From assembly GCF_000717995.1 (NCBI RefSeq), contig NZ_JODM01000018.1, forward strand, positions 62,001 through 126,000: 64,000 nucleotides of DNA, in the 5' to 3' direction. Positions 32,937-41,515 of this stretch are shown piece after piece (positions within the stretch are counted from its first letter, which is position 1; every line of letters starts with the position of its first letter). The translations under genes and the position numbers were made by a program. This DNA is from Streptomyces violaceorubidus. Lineage in GTDB: Bacteria; Actinomycetota; Actinomycetes; Streptomycetales; Streptomycetaceae. Under the pieces are notes generated by a model that was not told where the DNA came from, did not search any database, and worked only from the letters and a program-made list of their open reading frames with translations.

Positions 32937-33747
32937 ACCCGGTTCCAACTCGGCGACCGCCGCGCGCGCCCTGTACCCGGACGCCCTGGAACTGCCCTGT
33001 ACCGGCTTCGAGCAGGCCCTGGACGCCGTGGCGCTCGGCGACGCCGACCTCGCCGTGATCCCGGTGGACAACTCCGCGGCCGGGCGCGTCGCCGACGTGC
33101 ACCACCTGCTGCCGGAGTCCGGGCTGTACATCGTCGGCGAGTACTTCCTCGCCATCCGCTTCGACCTGATGGGTGTCGCGGGGGCCACCTTGGACCAGGT
33201 GGAGTGCGTCCGCAGCCACGTGCACGCGCTCGGCCAGTGCCGCAAGCTGCTGCGGGAGGGCGGCTGGCGGACCCTGGTCTGCGACGACACCGCGGGGGCG
33301 GCGCGCGAGGTGGCCGAGCTGGGCGACGTGCGGCACGCGGCGCTGGCGCCGCCCGCCGCGGCCGGCCTGCACGGTCTCGACGTCCTGCGCGCCGGCGTGG
33401 AGGACGACCCGGAGAACACCACGCGGTTCGTCGTCCTGTCCCGGCAGGCCGCCCCCGCCCCGGACCCCGGGCAGCCGACCATGACGAGCCTGTTCTTCAG
33501 CGTGCGCAACATCCCGAGCGCGCTCTACAAGGCGCTCGGCGGCTTCGCCACCGGCGGGGTCAACCTCACCAAGATCGAGAGCTATCAGATCGGCGCGGGA
33601 CTCAACGCCAGCCGCTTCTACGTCGAGGCCGAGGGCCACCCCGACGAGCAGCGGGTCGCCCTGGCCCTGGAGGAACTGCGCTTCTTCTCCTCCGAGGTGC
33701 GCGTCCTGGGCGTCTACCCCGCCCATCCGCACCGGTTGAAGGGCTGA
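32911..33747 (+). CDS. pheA: Prephenate dehydratase with ACT domain
   Basis: The product is 278 residues from GTG 32911 with AGGAAGG upstream. The catalytic domain has PVDNSAAGRV (N54) and the T171-R172-F173 motif that is essential in this family. The ACT domain covers about 195-275; its usual GAL and ESRP regulatory motifs read SAL and ESYQ (223-226). The stretch AGRVADVHHLLPESGLYIVG followed by EYFLAIRF and the C-terminal ending are, from memory, closer to alphaproteobacterial dehydratases than to the housekeeping actinobacterial enzyme. It converts prephenate to phenylpyruvate. A duplicate enzyme in this setting points to dedicated phenylpyruvate supply. Confidence 0.9.
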   Translation: MTTVAYQGEPGSNSATAARALYPDALELPCTGFEQALDAVALGDADLAVIPVDNSAAGRVADVHHLLPESGLYIVGEYFLAIRFDLMGVAGATLDQVECVRSHVHALGQCRKLLREGGWRTLVCDDTAGAAREVAELGDVRHAALAPPAAAGLHGLDVLRAGVEDDPENTTRFVVLSRQAAPAPDPGQPTMTSLFFSVRNIPSALYKALGGFATGGVNLTKIESYQIGAGLNASRFYVEAEGHPDEQRVALALEELRFFSSEVRVLGVYPAHPHRLKG

Positions 33748-33781
33748 CCGGGGGGCACGGGAGTGGTGCGCGGGAGGCGGT

Positions 33782-33813
33782 GCGGTCCGGGGAAGGGCCG
33801 TTCCCCGGACCGC
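33782..33813 (+). terminator. Terminator of the pheA operon
   Basis: Perfect 13-bp stem (33782-33794 with 33801-33813), 6-nt loop, 34 bases after the stop. Confidence 0.8.
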
Positions 33814-33933
33814 GGTTCCGCTCCCCCTGACCGCCCTGACCGTCGTGACCGGCGGGGCAGGGGCGAGCGGGTTCCCGCCACCGTCGCCAGGGCGGCGGGG
33901 AACCCCTCATCCTGACAACGTTCCCACCCCGCC

Positions 33934-33951
33934 GACAGGTTCACACCTGTC
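33934..33951. promoter_or_regulatory. GACAGGT-N4-ACCTGTC palindrome
   Basis: Perfect 7-bp arms around TCAC, ~105 bp upstream of the HAD start; candidate operator for the HAD-LLM unit. Confidence 0.45.
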
Positions 33952-34056
33952 CCTCGCGGTCCTCGAACATGTGCTTCGATGGCCGTCCTGATGCGGGATC
34001 GGCAAAACACATGCCCCGGTGCGGGGGGAGTGTGACCGGCCTCCTAAAGTGTGTAT

Positions 34057-34707
34057 ATGACCCAGTACCGCAAGGGCCTCGTCCTCGACTTCGGCGGTGT
34101 GCTGACGACCCCCCTGGTGCCCGCCGCGCTGGCCTTCGAGAAACGCGCGGGACTCGCCGAGGGGACGCTGCTCACCGGTCTCTACCTGAACCCGGAGGGG
34201 ATCCGGGTCACCGAGGAACTGGAGCGCGGCGCGCTCACCCAGGTCCAGTGGAACGAGGCGGCCGGCCGGCTCCTCGGCATCGACCCGGAGAACCTGATGG
34301 GCCGGATCTTCGCCGATCTGCGCCCCGAGCCCCTGGTGATCGCCGCTGCCGCGGCCGCGCGCCGGGCGGGGGTGAAGGTCGCCCTCCTGTCCAACTCCGT
34401 CGGCCTGGCCCCGTGGAACCTCTACGACGGCTACGAGGTGGAGGAACACTACGACGCCGTGGTGCTGTCGGAGGTCCACGGGATGCGCAAGCCCGAACCG
34501 GAGATCTTCCGGCTCGCGCTGGACCGGCTCGGTCTCACGGCCGGGGAGTGCGTGTTCGTCGACGACACCGAGCAGCACCTGCCGCCCGCCGCGGAACTGG
34601 GCTTCGCCACCGTCCACGCCGTGGACCCCGCCCGGACGGTCGCCGCCCTGGAAGACCTGCTCGGTACTCCGCTGACGGGCAGGGACCGGGACCGGAACAC
34701 CGTATGA
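34057..34707 (+). CDS. HAD-superfamily hydrolase
   Basis: The product is 216 residues from ATG 34057; GTG 34051 is also in frame. No ribosome site is visible and TAAAGT lies a few bases upstream, so the transcript may be leaderless. HAD motifs: LDFGGVL (nucleophile D11; the second Asp of DxD is Gly, as in epoxide-hydrolase-N-terminal and YihX-like members), LLSNS, RKPEPEIF and VFVDDTEQH. Probably a phosphatase-like enzyme. It is followed after 10 bases by the LLM flavoenzyme. Confidence 0.85.
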   Translation: MTQYRKGLVLDFGGVLTTPLVPAALAFEKRAGLAEGTLLTGLYLNPEGIRVTEELERGALTQVQWNEAAGRLLGIDPENLMGRIFADLRPEPLVIAAAAAARRAGVKVALLSNSVGLAPWNLYDGYEVEEHYDAVVLSEVHGMRKPEPEIFRLALDRLGLTAGECVFVDDTEQHLPPAAELGFATVHAVDPARTVAALEDLLGTPLTGRDRDRNTV

Positions 34708-34717
34708 GGAGACACCC

Positions 34718-35635
34718 ATGAAACTCGGCCTGGCCCTGCCGACCTTCGGTCCCGACGCCAACCCGGAAGGCATCCTGCGGGTGAGCCGCACCGCGGAGGA
34801 GATGGGGTACGACTCCCTGTGGACGGGCGACCGCGTCCTCGCCCCGCTCGTTCCGGGAGCGCCCTACCCGAGCGGTGACGGGCAGATGCCGCGGATCTAC
34901 GAGAACCACATGGACCCACTGGTCGCCCTGACGTTCGCCGCGTCCCACACGACCCGTGTCCAGCTGGGCACCAGCACGCTCAACGGACTGTGGCAGCCGC
35001 CGATCATGCTGGCCCGTTCGCTGACCACCCTCGACGTGCTCAGTCAGGGACGCCTGGTCGTGGGCCTCGGCCTGGGCTGGATGCCCGAGGAGTACACCGC
35101 GGTCTCCGTGCCCTGGAAGGGCCGGGGCGCCCGGCTCGACGAGACGCTGCAGATCCTGCGGGACTACTGGGCCAACGACGTCTTCTCCCACGAGGGCGCG
35201 CTGTTCACGATCCCGGAGACGGTGGTGGGGCTCAAGCCGGCCCGGCAGCCCGCACCGCCCGTCATGCTCGCGGCGTTCACGCCCAGCGGGCTGCGGCGGA
35301 TCGGCCGCCTGCTCGACGGCTGGCTGCCCGTGGCGCTGCCGCTGCCGCAGCTCCTCGGCATGTGGGACGTGGTCCTCAAGGAGGCGGTCGAGGCGGACCG
35401 CGATCCGTCCACCCTGCGTATGGCGCTGCGCGTCAATCCGGAGCTGACCGACACGACGACCGACGCCGAGCGCATGCCGTGGGCGGGCACGCTCGGGCAG
35501 TACATCGACTACGCCCGGGCCGCCGCCGAGGCGGGTGTCCACGAGCTGTTCGTGGACTTCGGCCAGACCCCCGCCACCGTGGCCGAACGGGTCGACCTGG
35601 CCGGCCGCTTCATCGAGGGCGTCCGCCGGGGCTGA
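34718..35635 (+). CDS. LLM-class (luciferase-like) flavin- or F420-dependent oxidoreductase
   Basis: The product is 305 residues from ATG 34718 with GAGGAGA upstream. The bacterial-luciferase TIM barrel is recognised from MKLGLALPTFGPDANPEG, AEEMGYDSLWTGDRV, the TTRVQLGTSTLNGLWQPP loop and GRLVVGLGLGW. The Gly-rich, Trp-containing form resembles F420-dependent members of the Rv2161c-type group more than FMN monooxygenases. The substrate is unknown; it is probably a tailoring oxidoreductase in the local pathway. A strong terminator follows. Confidence 0.8.
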   Translation: MKLGLALPTFGPDANPEGILRVSRTAEEMGYDSLWTGDRVLAPLVPGAPYPSGDGQMPRIYENHMDPLVALTFAASHTTRVQLGTSTLNGLWQPPIMLARSLTTLDVLSQGRLVVGLGLGWMPEEYTAVSVPWKGRGARLDETLQILRDYWANDVFSHEGALFTIPETVVGLKPARQPAPPVMLAAFTPSGLRRIGRLLDGWLPVALPLPQLLGMWDVVLKEAVEADRDPSTLRMALRVNPELTDTTTDAERMPWAGTLGQYIDYARAAAEAGVHELFVDFGQTPATVAERVDLAGRFIEGVRRG

Positions 35636-35673
35636 CCGGTATCCGGCCCGGGAGCACGGGCCTCGACAAGGAC

Positions 35674-35707
35674 TCATGGGTCCGCCGTCAAGACGGCGGA
35701 CCCATGA
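35674..35707. terminator. Bidirectional terminator LLM / TetR A
   Basis: Perfect 15-bp stem (35674-35688 with 35693-35707), CAAG loop, between convergent genes. Confidence 0.85.
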
Positions 35708-35750
35708 ATCCTTTCTTTTCGGTGAGTCCTTCTCCTTCGGCGCCCTTGCC

Positions 35751-36293
35751 TCAGGGTGCCCCGACGCCGTGCAGCAGGGTGTCGACGACGACGTCCGCCG
35801 CCCGGCCGGGGCTCAGCTCGGGCAGCTGCCGGGTCACCAGGTGCATGAGCTGGGGCAGCAGGGCGCTCGCCCACCCCAGGGGGAGCCCGGGGCGCAGGAC
35901 TCCTTCGCTGACGGCGCGGTCGAGGAAGACGTCGACCTCGTGGGCGCTGGCGTCGCGGCGGGCGCGTACCTCCTCGTCGGCGAGCATGCGGGTGAGGTCG
36001 ACGGGCCAGGTGCGGTTCACGGTGATGATGTTCTCGACGTAGCGGTGCAGGGCGACGGCGACGGGTGCCTCGCGCAGCCGGGCGTCCTCGATGGCCGCCT
36101 CGATGGCCGCCAGGCGTGCGGCGTAGATCGCGGCGAGCAGGTCCTCGCGCGAGGCGAAGCGCCGGTAGACGGTGCGCCGGTCCACGCCCGCCTCGGCGGC
36201 GATGCTCGCGATGCTGGCGCCGGGATCGGCGGCGAGCATGCGCGCTCCGGTGGTCAGAACGGCTTCCAGGTTGCGTGCTGCGTCGGCTCTCAC
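35751..36293 (-). CDS. TetR-family regulator A (divergent to MFS exporter)
   Basis: The product is 180 residues from GTG 36293 with AAGGG upstream. The helix-turn-helix (ASIASIAAEAGVDRRTVYRR) is nearly identical to that of TetR B at 62125, and both proteins share VALHRYVEN, TVNRTWPVDL and the ending VVVDTxLHGVGA. Each is divergent from its partner gene with the same operator (36368 here). It most likely represses the MFS gene and itself. Confidence 0.9.
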   Translation of the reverse strand: MRADAARNLEAVLTTGARMLAADPGASIASIAAEAGVDRRTVYRRFASREDLLAAIYAARLAAIEAAIEDARLREAPVAVALHRYVENIITVNRTWPVDLTRMLADEEVRARRDASAHEVDVFLDRAVSEGVLRPGLPLGWASALLPQLMHLVTRQLPELSPGRAADVVVDTLLHGVGAP

Positions 36294-36367
36294 GCCCTTG
36301 AGTCTATGCGTGATGTGACCCCTGAGACCTTCTAGCGCCTCTCCAAGGTGAATCACTCGGCAGGAAA

Positions 36368-36386
36368 TGCTACATTGAAGTGGCAG
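36368..36386. promoter_or_regulatory. TetR A/B operator, copy A
   Basis: TGCTACATTGAAGTGGCAG, with imperfect inverted repeat TGCTAC-N6-GTGGCA. It is 75 bp from the TetR A start and 44 bp from the MFS start. The identical 19-mer occurs at 62199-62217. Confidence 0.7.
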
Positions 36387-36429
36387 ATAACTCGGATAGT
36401 GACAGTAGGATGAGAAAGAAGGCACGTCG

Positions 36430-38019
36430 ATGTCGTTGTCGAAGTCACCCGCCGCGAAGACCGCGGCACCCGGGGGAGGGGGAGTCGCCGCCGCGATGAG
36501 CGCGCTGATCCTCGCGGTACTGCTCGCGGCCCTGGACCAGACGATCGTTTCCACCGCGCTGCCCCGGATAGCGCAGGACCTCAACGGGTTCGACGACATC
36601 GCCTGGGTCAGCGCCGCGTACCTGCTCGCCTCGACGGCCGTCACGCCGCTGTGGGGCAAGCTCGGCGACGTGTACGGCCGCAAGCGGCTCTACCTCGCCT
36701 CCACCTCGGTCTTCCTGATCGCCTCCGTCGCCTGCGGCCTGGCGCAGAACCTCCCCGAACTGATCGGCGCCCGGGTGCTCCAGGGCATCGGCGGCGGCGG
36801 CATGATCGTGCTGACCTTCGGCCTCGTCGGTGACATCGTCGCCCCGGCCGAACGCGGCCGGTACCAGGGCATGTTCGGCTCGGTCTACGGCGTCGCCAGC
36901 ATCGTCGGTCCGCTGCTCGGCGGTGTCTTCACCGACCAGCTCTCGTGGCGCTGGGCCTTCCTGATCAACCTGCCGGTCGGCATCGTGGCCCTCGCCCTCG
37001 CCGCCCGCGCCCTGCCCGCAGCGGCCCGCGGGGCCAAGGCCCGCATCGACTACGCGGGTGCCACCCTGCTGGCCTCCATCGCCACCGGCCTGGTGCTCGT
37101 CACGTCCTTCGGTGAGCGCTGGGGCTGGGGCTCGCCGTCCATCGTCGGCCTGATCGTCGCCACCGTCGCCCTCGCCGCCGCACTCATCCCCGTCGAGCGC
37201 CGGGCCGCCGCGCCGGTGCTGCCGCCGGCCATGCTCGGCTCGCGCACCGTGGTGTTCTCCTCGCTGATCGCCTTCCTCGCCAACGCCGCGATGTTCTCCG
37301 TCCTGGTCTACCTGCCGACCTACCTCCAGATCGTCCACGGAGTCTCGGCCACCCTCTCCGGCATCCACCTGCTGCCGCTGGTCGCCGGACTGGTCGTCAG
37401 CCAGTCCCTGGCCGGCCGCTGGGCCGCCCACGTCGAGAGGCTGAGGACGATCCTGCTGAGCGGCCTGGCCGCCAACCTCGCCGGTCTGCTCCTGCTGGCC
37501 ACCATCGGCAACGGACCAGGCACCCTCGCACTCGGCGCCTACTTCCTGATCACCGGGATCGGCATCGGCATGGTGCCCATGGTCGTCATGACCACCGTCC
37601 AGAACAGCGTCCCGGTCGCCGACATCGGGGCCGCGAGCGCCGTCGTCACCTTCTCCCGCTCCATCGGCGCCGCCTTCGGAGTCGCGGTCTTCGGCACCCT
37701 GCTCAACGCGGGCTTCGCCGACCGGGTCCGCGACCTGCCGACCGACGGCGGTTTCGACGCCGCTCGGCCCGACACCGTCGGGCACCTGCCCGCCGCGCTG
37801 CGGGACACCGCGCTGGACGCCTTCGCCCACGCCACCGCCGCCGGATACCTGTGGATCGCCCCGGCCCTCGCCCTCGGCATCGTCCTCGCCCTCTTCCTCA
37901 AGCCGTCCGGCAAGCCCGGAACGGACGGAGAAGATGGAAAGGGCGGGCGCGCCGCCGCCCCCGCCGACCAGGGCACCTCCCGTGCCCCGGCCTCCGAGGA
38001 GAACGCCGCGGCCGTCTGA
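36430..38019 (+). CDS. MFS drug exporter, DHA2 (14-TMS) type
   Basis: The product is 529 residues from ATG 36430 with AAGG upstream. Motif D1 reads LDQTIVSTALPRIAQDL, motif A GKLGDVYGRKR, and motif C GGGMIVLTFGLVGDI-type Gly-rich helix 5 follows (VYGVASIVGPLLGG). About 14 membrane helices can be traced; residues 495-529 are a charged cytoplasmic tail. Such proton antiporters export drugs or endogenous metabolites. Regulation by the divergent TetR A is strongly suggested; whether it exports a product of the neighbouring cluster is open. Confidence 0.9.
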   Translation: MSLSKSPAAKTAAPGGGGVAAAMSALILAVLLAALDQTIVSTALPRIAQDLNGFDDIAWVSAAYLLASTAVTPLWGKLGDVYGRKRLYLASTSVFLIASVACGLAQNLPELIGARVLQGIGGGGMIVLTFGLVGDIVAPAERGRYQGMFGSVYGVASIVGPLLGGVFTDQLSWRWAFLINLPVGIVALALAARALPAAARGAKARIDYAGATLLASIATGLVLVTSFGERWGWGSPSIVGLIVATVALAAALIPVERRAAAPVLPPAMLGSRTVVFSSLIAFLANAAMFSVLVYLPTYLQIVHGVSATLSGIHLLPLVAGLVVSQSLAGRWAAHVERLRTILLSGLAANLAGLLLLATIGNGPGTLALGAYFLITGIGIGMVPMVVMTTVQNSVPVADIGAASAVVTFSRSIGAAFGVAVFGTLLNAGFADRVRDLPTDGGFDAARPDTVGHLPAALRDTALDAFAHATAAGYLWIAPALALGIVLALFLKPSGKPGTDGEDGKGGRAAAPADQGTSRAPASEENAAAV

Positions 38020-38041
38020 GCGACCGCGCCACCACCGCGAC

Positions 38042-38068
38042 CGGCCGGCCCCGCGACGGGGCCGGCCG
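38042..38068 (+). terminator. Terminator of the MFS gene
   Basis: 12-bp perfect stem (38042-38053 with 38057-38068), 3-nt loop, 22 bases after the stop. Confidence 0.75.
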
Positions 38069-38129
38069 TCGGCGTGTGTGCCGCCGTGGCGGAAGGCGGA
38101 AGGCGGATGGCTCTCCGGGGCTGTCCGGG

Positions 38130-38606
38130 CTATCCGGCGGTGCTCTCCGACAGCCGCTTGAGCTGCGCCAGCCACAGGGCGTGCAGCCGGCGTGCCCACT
38201 GGGGTGAGCGCACGTCGAGGGCTCGGGCGGCCGGGCCGCGTACGACGTTCTCGCTCACCACATGGGTGCCGCCCGCCACCTCGGTGAGCAGCCAGGCCTG
38301 GTAGACCTGCACTCCCGCACCCACCACCGACCAGCCGAGCCGGTGGGGCTCCGCCCGCTCCCCGAGGAACACCTCGAACGCCTGCTCGTGGAAGCGCACC
38401 CGGAAGGTCCCCTCCAGCGCACCCGGACGCGACTCGGTCACCCCGGCCGCCCACTGGGGCCACCGGGCCACGTCGGTGAGCAGACCGAACGCGGTGGCGG
38501 GCGGGGCGTGCACGACGACCTGCGCCTGACAGAAACTGTGCGCGTGGTCGGGCGAGTAGCCGGACGGCCAGTGGATGTCCGGATGACTGTCCGAGGCGCC
38601 GTGCAT
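38130..38606 (-). CDS. SRPBCC (START/polyketide-cyclase-like) family protein
   Basis: The product is 158 residues from ATG 38606 with GAGGGGAG upstream. The fold signature is HAPPATAFGLLTDVARWPQW, followed by the beta strands EGTFRVRFHEQAFEVFL and HRLGWSVVGAGVQVYQAW and a C-terminal helix (RRLHALWLAQLKRLSE). SRPBCC proteins bind hydrophobic ligands or act as aromatases/cyclases. It lies directly downstream of LAL 2 on the same strand, and a GTCRAATGAC motif sits ~105 bp upstream of its start. Confidence 0.75.
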   Translation of the reverse strand: MHGASDSHPDIHWPSGYSPDHAHSFCQAQVVVHAPPATAFGLLTDVARWPQWAAGVTESRPGALEGTFRVRFHEQAFEVFLGERAEPHRLGWSVVGAGVQVYQAWLLTEVAGGTHVVSENVVRGPAARALDVRSPQWARRLHALWLAQLKRLSESTAG

Positions 38607-38709
38607 CCGGCTCCCCTCTCGTGGTGCTGAACGGGTGCTCACCCCTGGTGCCGAGCGGGGCAGGGCGGCCCCGCGTCCACTGTGCGCGGGATCGGGGAGC
38701 GGGACATAC

Positions 38710-38719
38710 GTCAAATGAC
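38710..38719 (+). promoter_or_regulatory. GTCRAATGAC motif upstream of the SRPBCC gene
   Basis: GTCAAATGAC followed by TGG, nine bases downstream of the LAL 2 stop and ~105 bp upstream of the SRPBCC start. Confidence 0.45.
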
Positions 38720-38728
38720 TGGTCGCCG

Positions 38729-41515
38729 TCAGACGTCCTTGGAGTCCTCGAGAGCGGAGAGGGCGTCCCGCAGGGCGGCCCGCGAGGTGATGCCCAGCTT
38801 GGGGTAGATCTGGTACAGGTGCGTGCCGATGGTGCGGTGCGACAGGAACAGCCGCTCGGCGATCTGCTTGTTGGTCAGACCGGTCGCCGCGAGGGCGGCG
38901 ATCTGCAACTCCTGCGCGGTCAGCGCGGCGACCCTCGGCCGGGCGGCGTCCGGTGCGGACTGCCCGCTCGCCCTCAGCTCGGCCGCCGTACGCGTCACCC
39001 AGGGCCGCGCCCCGAGCTGCTGGAAGCCCTTCAGCGCCTGCGCCAGCTGCTCCCGGGCCTCCGAGGTGGCCCGCAGCCGCCGCAGCCGCTCACCGTGCAG
39101 GAGACGGACCCGCGCCGCGTCGAACGGCCAGCGCTCCGGGCCGGGCAGGGCCAGCGCCCGCTCGAAGAGGACGACGGACTCCTCACCGGGTGCGGTCAGG
39201 GCCTCGGCGGTCAGCACGGACAGCTCCAGCCGGGGCGACAGCGCGGCCATCGCGGAGTCGCGCATCGCGGCCGCGTGGGCGGCGGCCTCCTTCTCCCGGC
39301 CGGTCCGCACCGCCGCCTCGACCAGGTCCAGCGCGCCCCACATGGCGATCGGGAGGTACGGGGCCACGGTGCCCGGCTCGTTCAGCGTGCACGAGTGCCG
39401 GTAGGCCGTCTGGTAGTCGCCCCGTCCCAGGGCCGTGAGCGCCCTGGCGTGGGTGGCGAAGAACCGTGCGCCGAAGGCACCGCGGGGGGTCGCCCACCGC
39501 ACGATCTCCTCGGTCAGCGCGTCACTGGTCTCCGCGTCGCCGCGCACCGCGGCCACGGACGCCAGGATGTACTGGAAGTACCAGGCGAAGAACCGGTAGT
39601 CGTGGTCCTCGCACAGGGCCAGGCCCTCCTCGGCCAGATCCGCGGCGTCCTGCCACCGTCCCAGGTGGAAGTAGTCCAGTCCGAGGTGCATCAGCGCGCC
39701 CAGATGACGGCGGACGGGTGCCGTGCCGGCCCGGCCCTGCTCGATCACGCGCCGGGTGGCCCACCGGAAGTCGCCGAGCCGGTCCGCGAAGACCGAGGCG
39801 GTGCCCACCCGGATCACCCGGGTCGGGTCGTCTCCCACGGTGGCGGTCAGCTTCGCGAGCCGGGGCAGCGCCTCGGGCCCGGTGCGCGCCGGGTCGGCGA
39901 AGGTGCGTACGACCACCCACAGCAGATCGGGCGTCTCGGGGGTCAGCCGGTCCAGGAACCTCAGCAACGGCTGCCACAGTCGCGGATCGCCGCCGTACCA
40001 GCACAGCAGGACCAGCAGGTGCAGCGCCTCCACGAGCGCGGCGTCCGCGGCGTCCCAGCCGTGTTCCCCCGACTCGATCGCGCCGACCAGCAGCCGGTAC
40101 GCGGTGTCGATGTCCCCGTCCTTGTTGATCAGCAGGAACGCCGACGCGGCCGCCGCGTGCAGGGACTCCTCGCCGGTCTCCGGGTGGGCCAGCCGGGCGA
40201 GCAGCCGGGAGGCGTCCTCCAGCTCCCCGCCGGAGTCCACGCCGATGTAGGCCGCCTCGGCCAGCCGTCGGCTCTCGTCGGCGGGCGCGGGGCTGAGTCC
40301 CGCCGCCCGGGTCAGCGCCGTCACCGCGCCGAGCGCGTCCCCGCGCCGCAGCCGGCGGTGCGCGGCCTCCTCCAGCAGGGCCGCGACCGTCTCGTCCGGG
40401 CCCACGGCGGCCTCGCCCAGGTGCCAGGCCCGGCGCTCCGGCTGGTCCTCCAGCACCTCGGCGAGCGCCTCGTGGGCCCGTCTGCGGTCCGCCGCGGTCG
40501 CCAGCTCCACCACCGCCGAACCGATCAGGGGATGCCGGAAGGACAGCCGGCGGTTGTCGGCGGAGATCGTGACCAGCCGGTCCTGCTCGGCGGGGACGAG
40601 ATCGTCGACGACGGCCCGGCCGGCCCCGGCGGCCTCGATCGAGGCCAGGTCACCGGTGCCCTCCAGGGCGGCGATCAGCAGCAGCTCCCGGCAGCGGTCG
40701 GTGAGGCCGGCCACCCGGGAGGCGAACAGGGCCTGGAGCCGCTCGCTCAGGGGCAGTACCGAGGGGATCGCCGCGAGAGTCGTGCGCTGCTCGGCGGAGA
40801 GCGCCCGCGGCAGCTCCACCAGGGCCAGCGGATTGCCGCGCGCCTCGGAGGCGATCCGGCGCCGTACGGCGGGGGAGACGTCGGGGTGGGCCTGGGCGAG
40901 CAGCTCCGCGGAGGAGATGTCGCTCAGCGGTTCGAGCCGGTGCTCGGTCAGGCCGCTGGACTCGAAGAAGCTGCCCGCGCCCTCGCGGGAGGCGGCGAGG
41001 AAGCCGATCCGGCTGCCGACGAGCCGCCGGGCGACGAAGCCGAGCACGGCGTTGGTCGCCCGGTCCAGCCACGGCAGGTCGTCGACGACGATCAGCAGCG
41101 GCGTCCGGGCGGAGATCGTCCGCAGCAGCAGCAGGACCGCGGTCGAGGTCAGCAGACGGTCCGGCACCGGACCGCTGCCGATGCCGACGGCGACGCGCAG
41201 GGCATCGCGATGGACGGAGTCCAGGACGTCGAATTCGTCGAAGAGGGGCACGAGGAGCTGATTGAGGCCGGCGTAACCGATGTCCGCCTCGAACTGCACG
41301 CCGTTCGCGCGCAGCACCCGGATGCCCTGGTCCGCGGCACCCCTGGCCACCGACTCCAGGACCGCGGTCTTGCCCACCCCGGCCTCGCCCTGGAGCAGCA
41401 GTGCCGCCCCCTGGACCTGCGAGTCGGTGAGGAAGGACTGGATGAACGCGAGGTCCTCCTCCCGTCCGACCAGCCGGGGCGCGGCCGGGCAGCCCGCCGC
41501 GTCCAGGTCACTCAT
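38729..41515 (-). CDS. LAL-type LuxR regulator 2
   Basis: The product is 928 residues from ATG 41515 with GGAGG upstream; the frame is open further but without support. Walker A is GEAGVGKT (43-50), Walker B LLIVVDDLPWLD, and a C-terminal LuxR domain covers about 865-920 (LTAQELQIAALAATGLTNKQ, TIGTHLYQIYPKL). It is more diverged from LAL 1 and LAL 3 than those are from each other. About 200 bp upstream lies the isolated fifth copy of the CTATTACG palindrome. The adjacent SRPBCC gene is its likely target (inference). Confidence 0.9.
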   Translation of the reverse strand: MSDLDAAGCPAAPRLVGREEDLAFIQSFLTDSQVQGAALLLQGEAGVGKTAVLESVARGAADQGIRVLRANGVQFEADIGYAGLNQLLVPLFDEFDVLDSVHRDALRVAVGIGSGPVPDRLLTSTAVLLLLRTISARTPLLIVVDDLPWLDRATNAVLGFVARRLVGSRIGFLAASREGAGSFFESSGLTEHRLEPLSDISSAELLAQAHPDVSPAVRRRIASEARGNPLALVELPRALSAEQRTTLAAIPSVLPLSERLQALFASRVAGLTDRCRELLLIAALEGTGDLASIEAAGAGRAVVDDLVPAEQDRLVTISADNRRLSFRHPLIGSAVVELATAADRRRAHEALAEVLEDQPERRAWHLGEAAVGPDETVAALLEEAAHRRLRRGDALGAVTALTRAAGLSPAPADESRRLAEAAYIGVDSGGELEDASRLLARLAHPETGEESLHAAAASAFLLINKDGDIDTAYRLLVGAIESGEHGWDAADAALVEALHLLVLLCWYGGDPRLWQPLLRFLDRLTPETPDLLWVVVRTFADPARTGPEALPRLAKLTATVGDDPTRVIRVGTASVFADRLGDFRWATRRVIEQGRAGTAPVRRHLGALMHLGLDYFHLGRWQDAADLAEEGLALCEDHDYRFFAWYFQYILASVAAVRGDAETSDALTEEIVRWATPRGAFGARFFATHARALTALGRGDYQTAYRHSCTLNEPGTVAPYLPIAMWGALDLVEAAVRTGREKEAAAHAAAMRDSAMAALSPRLELSVLTAEALTAPGEESVVLFERALALPGPERWPFDAARVRLLHGERLRRLRATSEAREQLAQALKGFQQLGARPWVTRTAAELRASGQSAPDAARPRVAALTAQELQIAALAATGLTNKQIAERLFLSHRTIGTHLYQIYPKLGITSRAALRDALSALEDSKDV

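Larger units (their letters stand above)
33748..34056. other. Intergenic region between the two plus-strand operons
   Basis: No gene in ~309 bp. It contains the pheA terminator, the GACAGGT palindrome (33934) and a TAAAGT -10-like element just before the HAD start. Confidence 0.5.

Noticed and set aside
36445..38463. 672-residue minus-strand frame over the MFS gene
   Set aside because: Antisense of membrane helices gives Asp/Gly/Gln-rich noise; the plus strand has clear MFS motifs.
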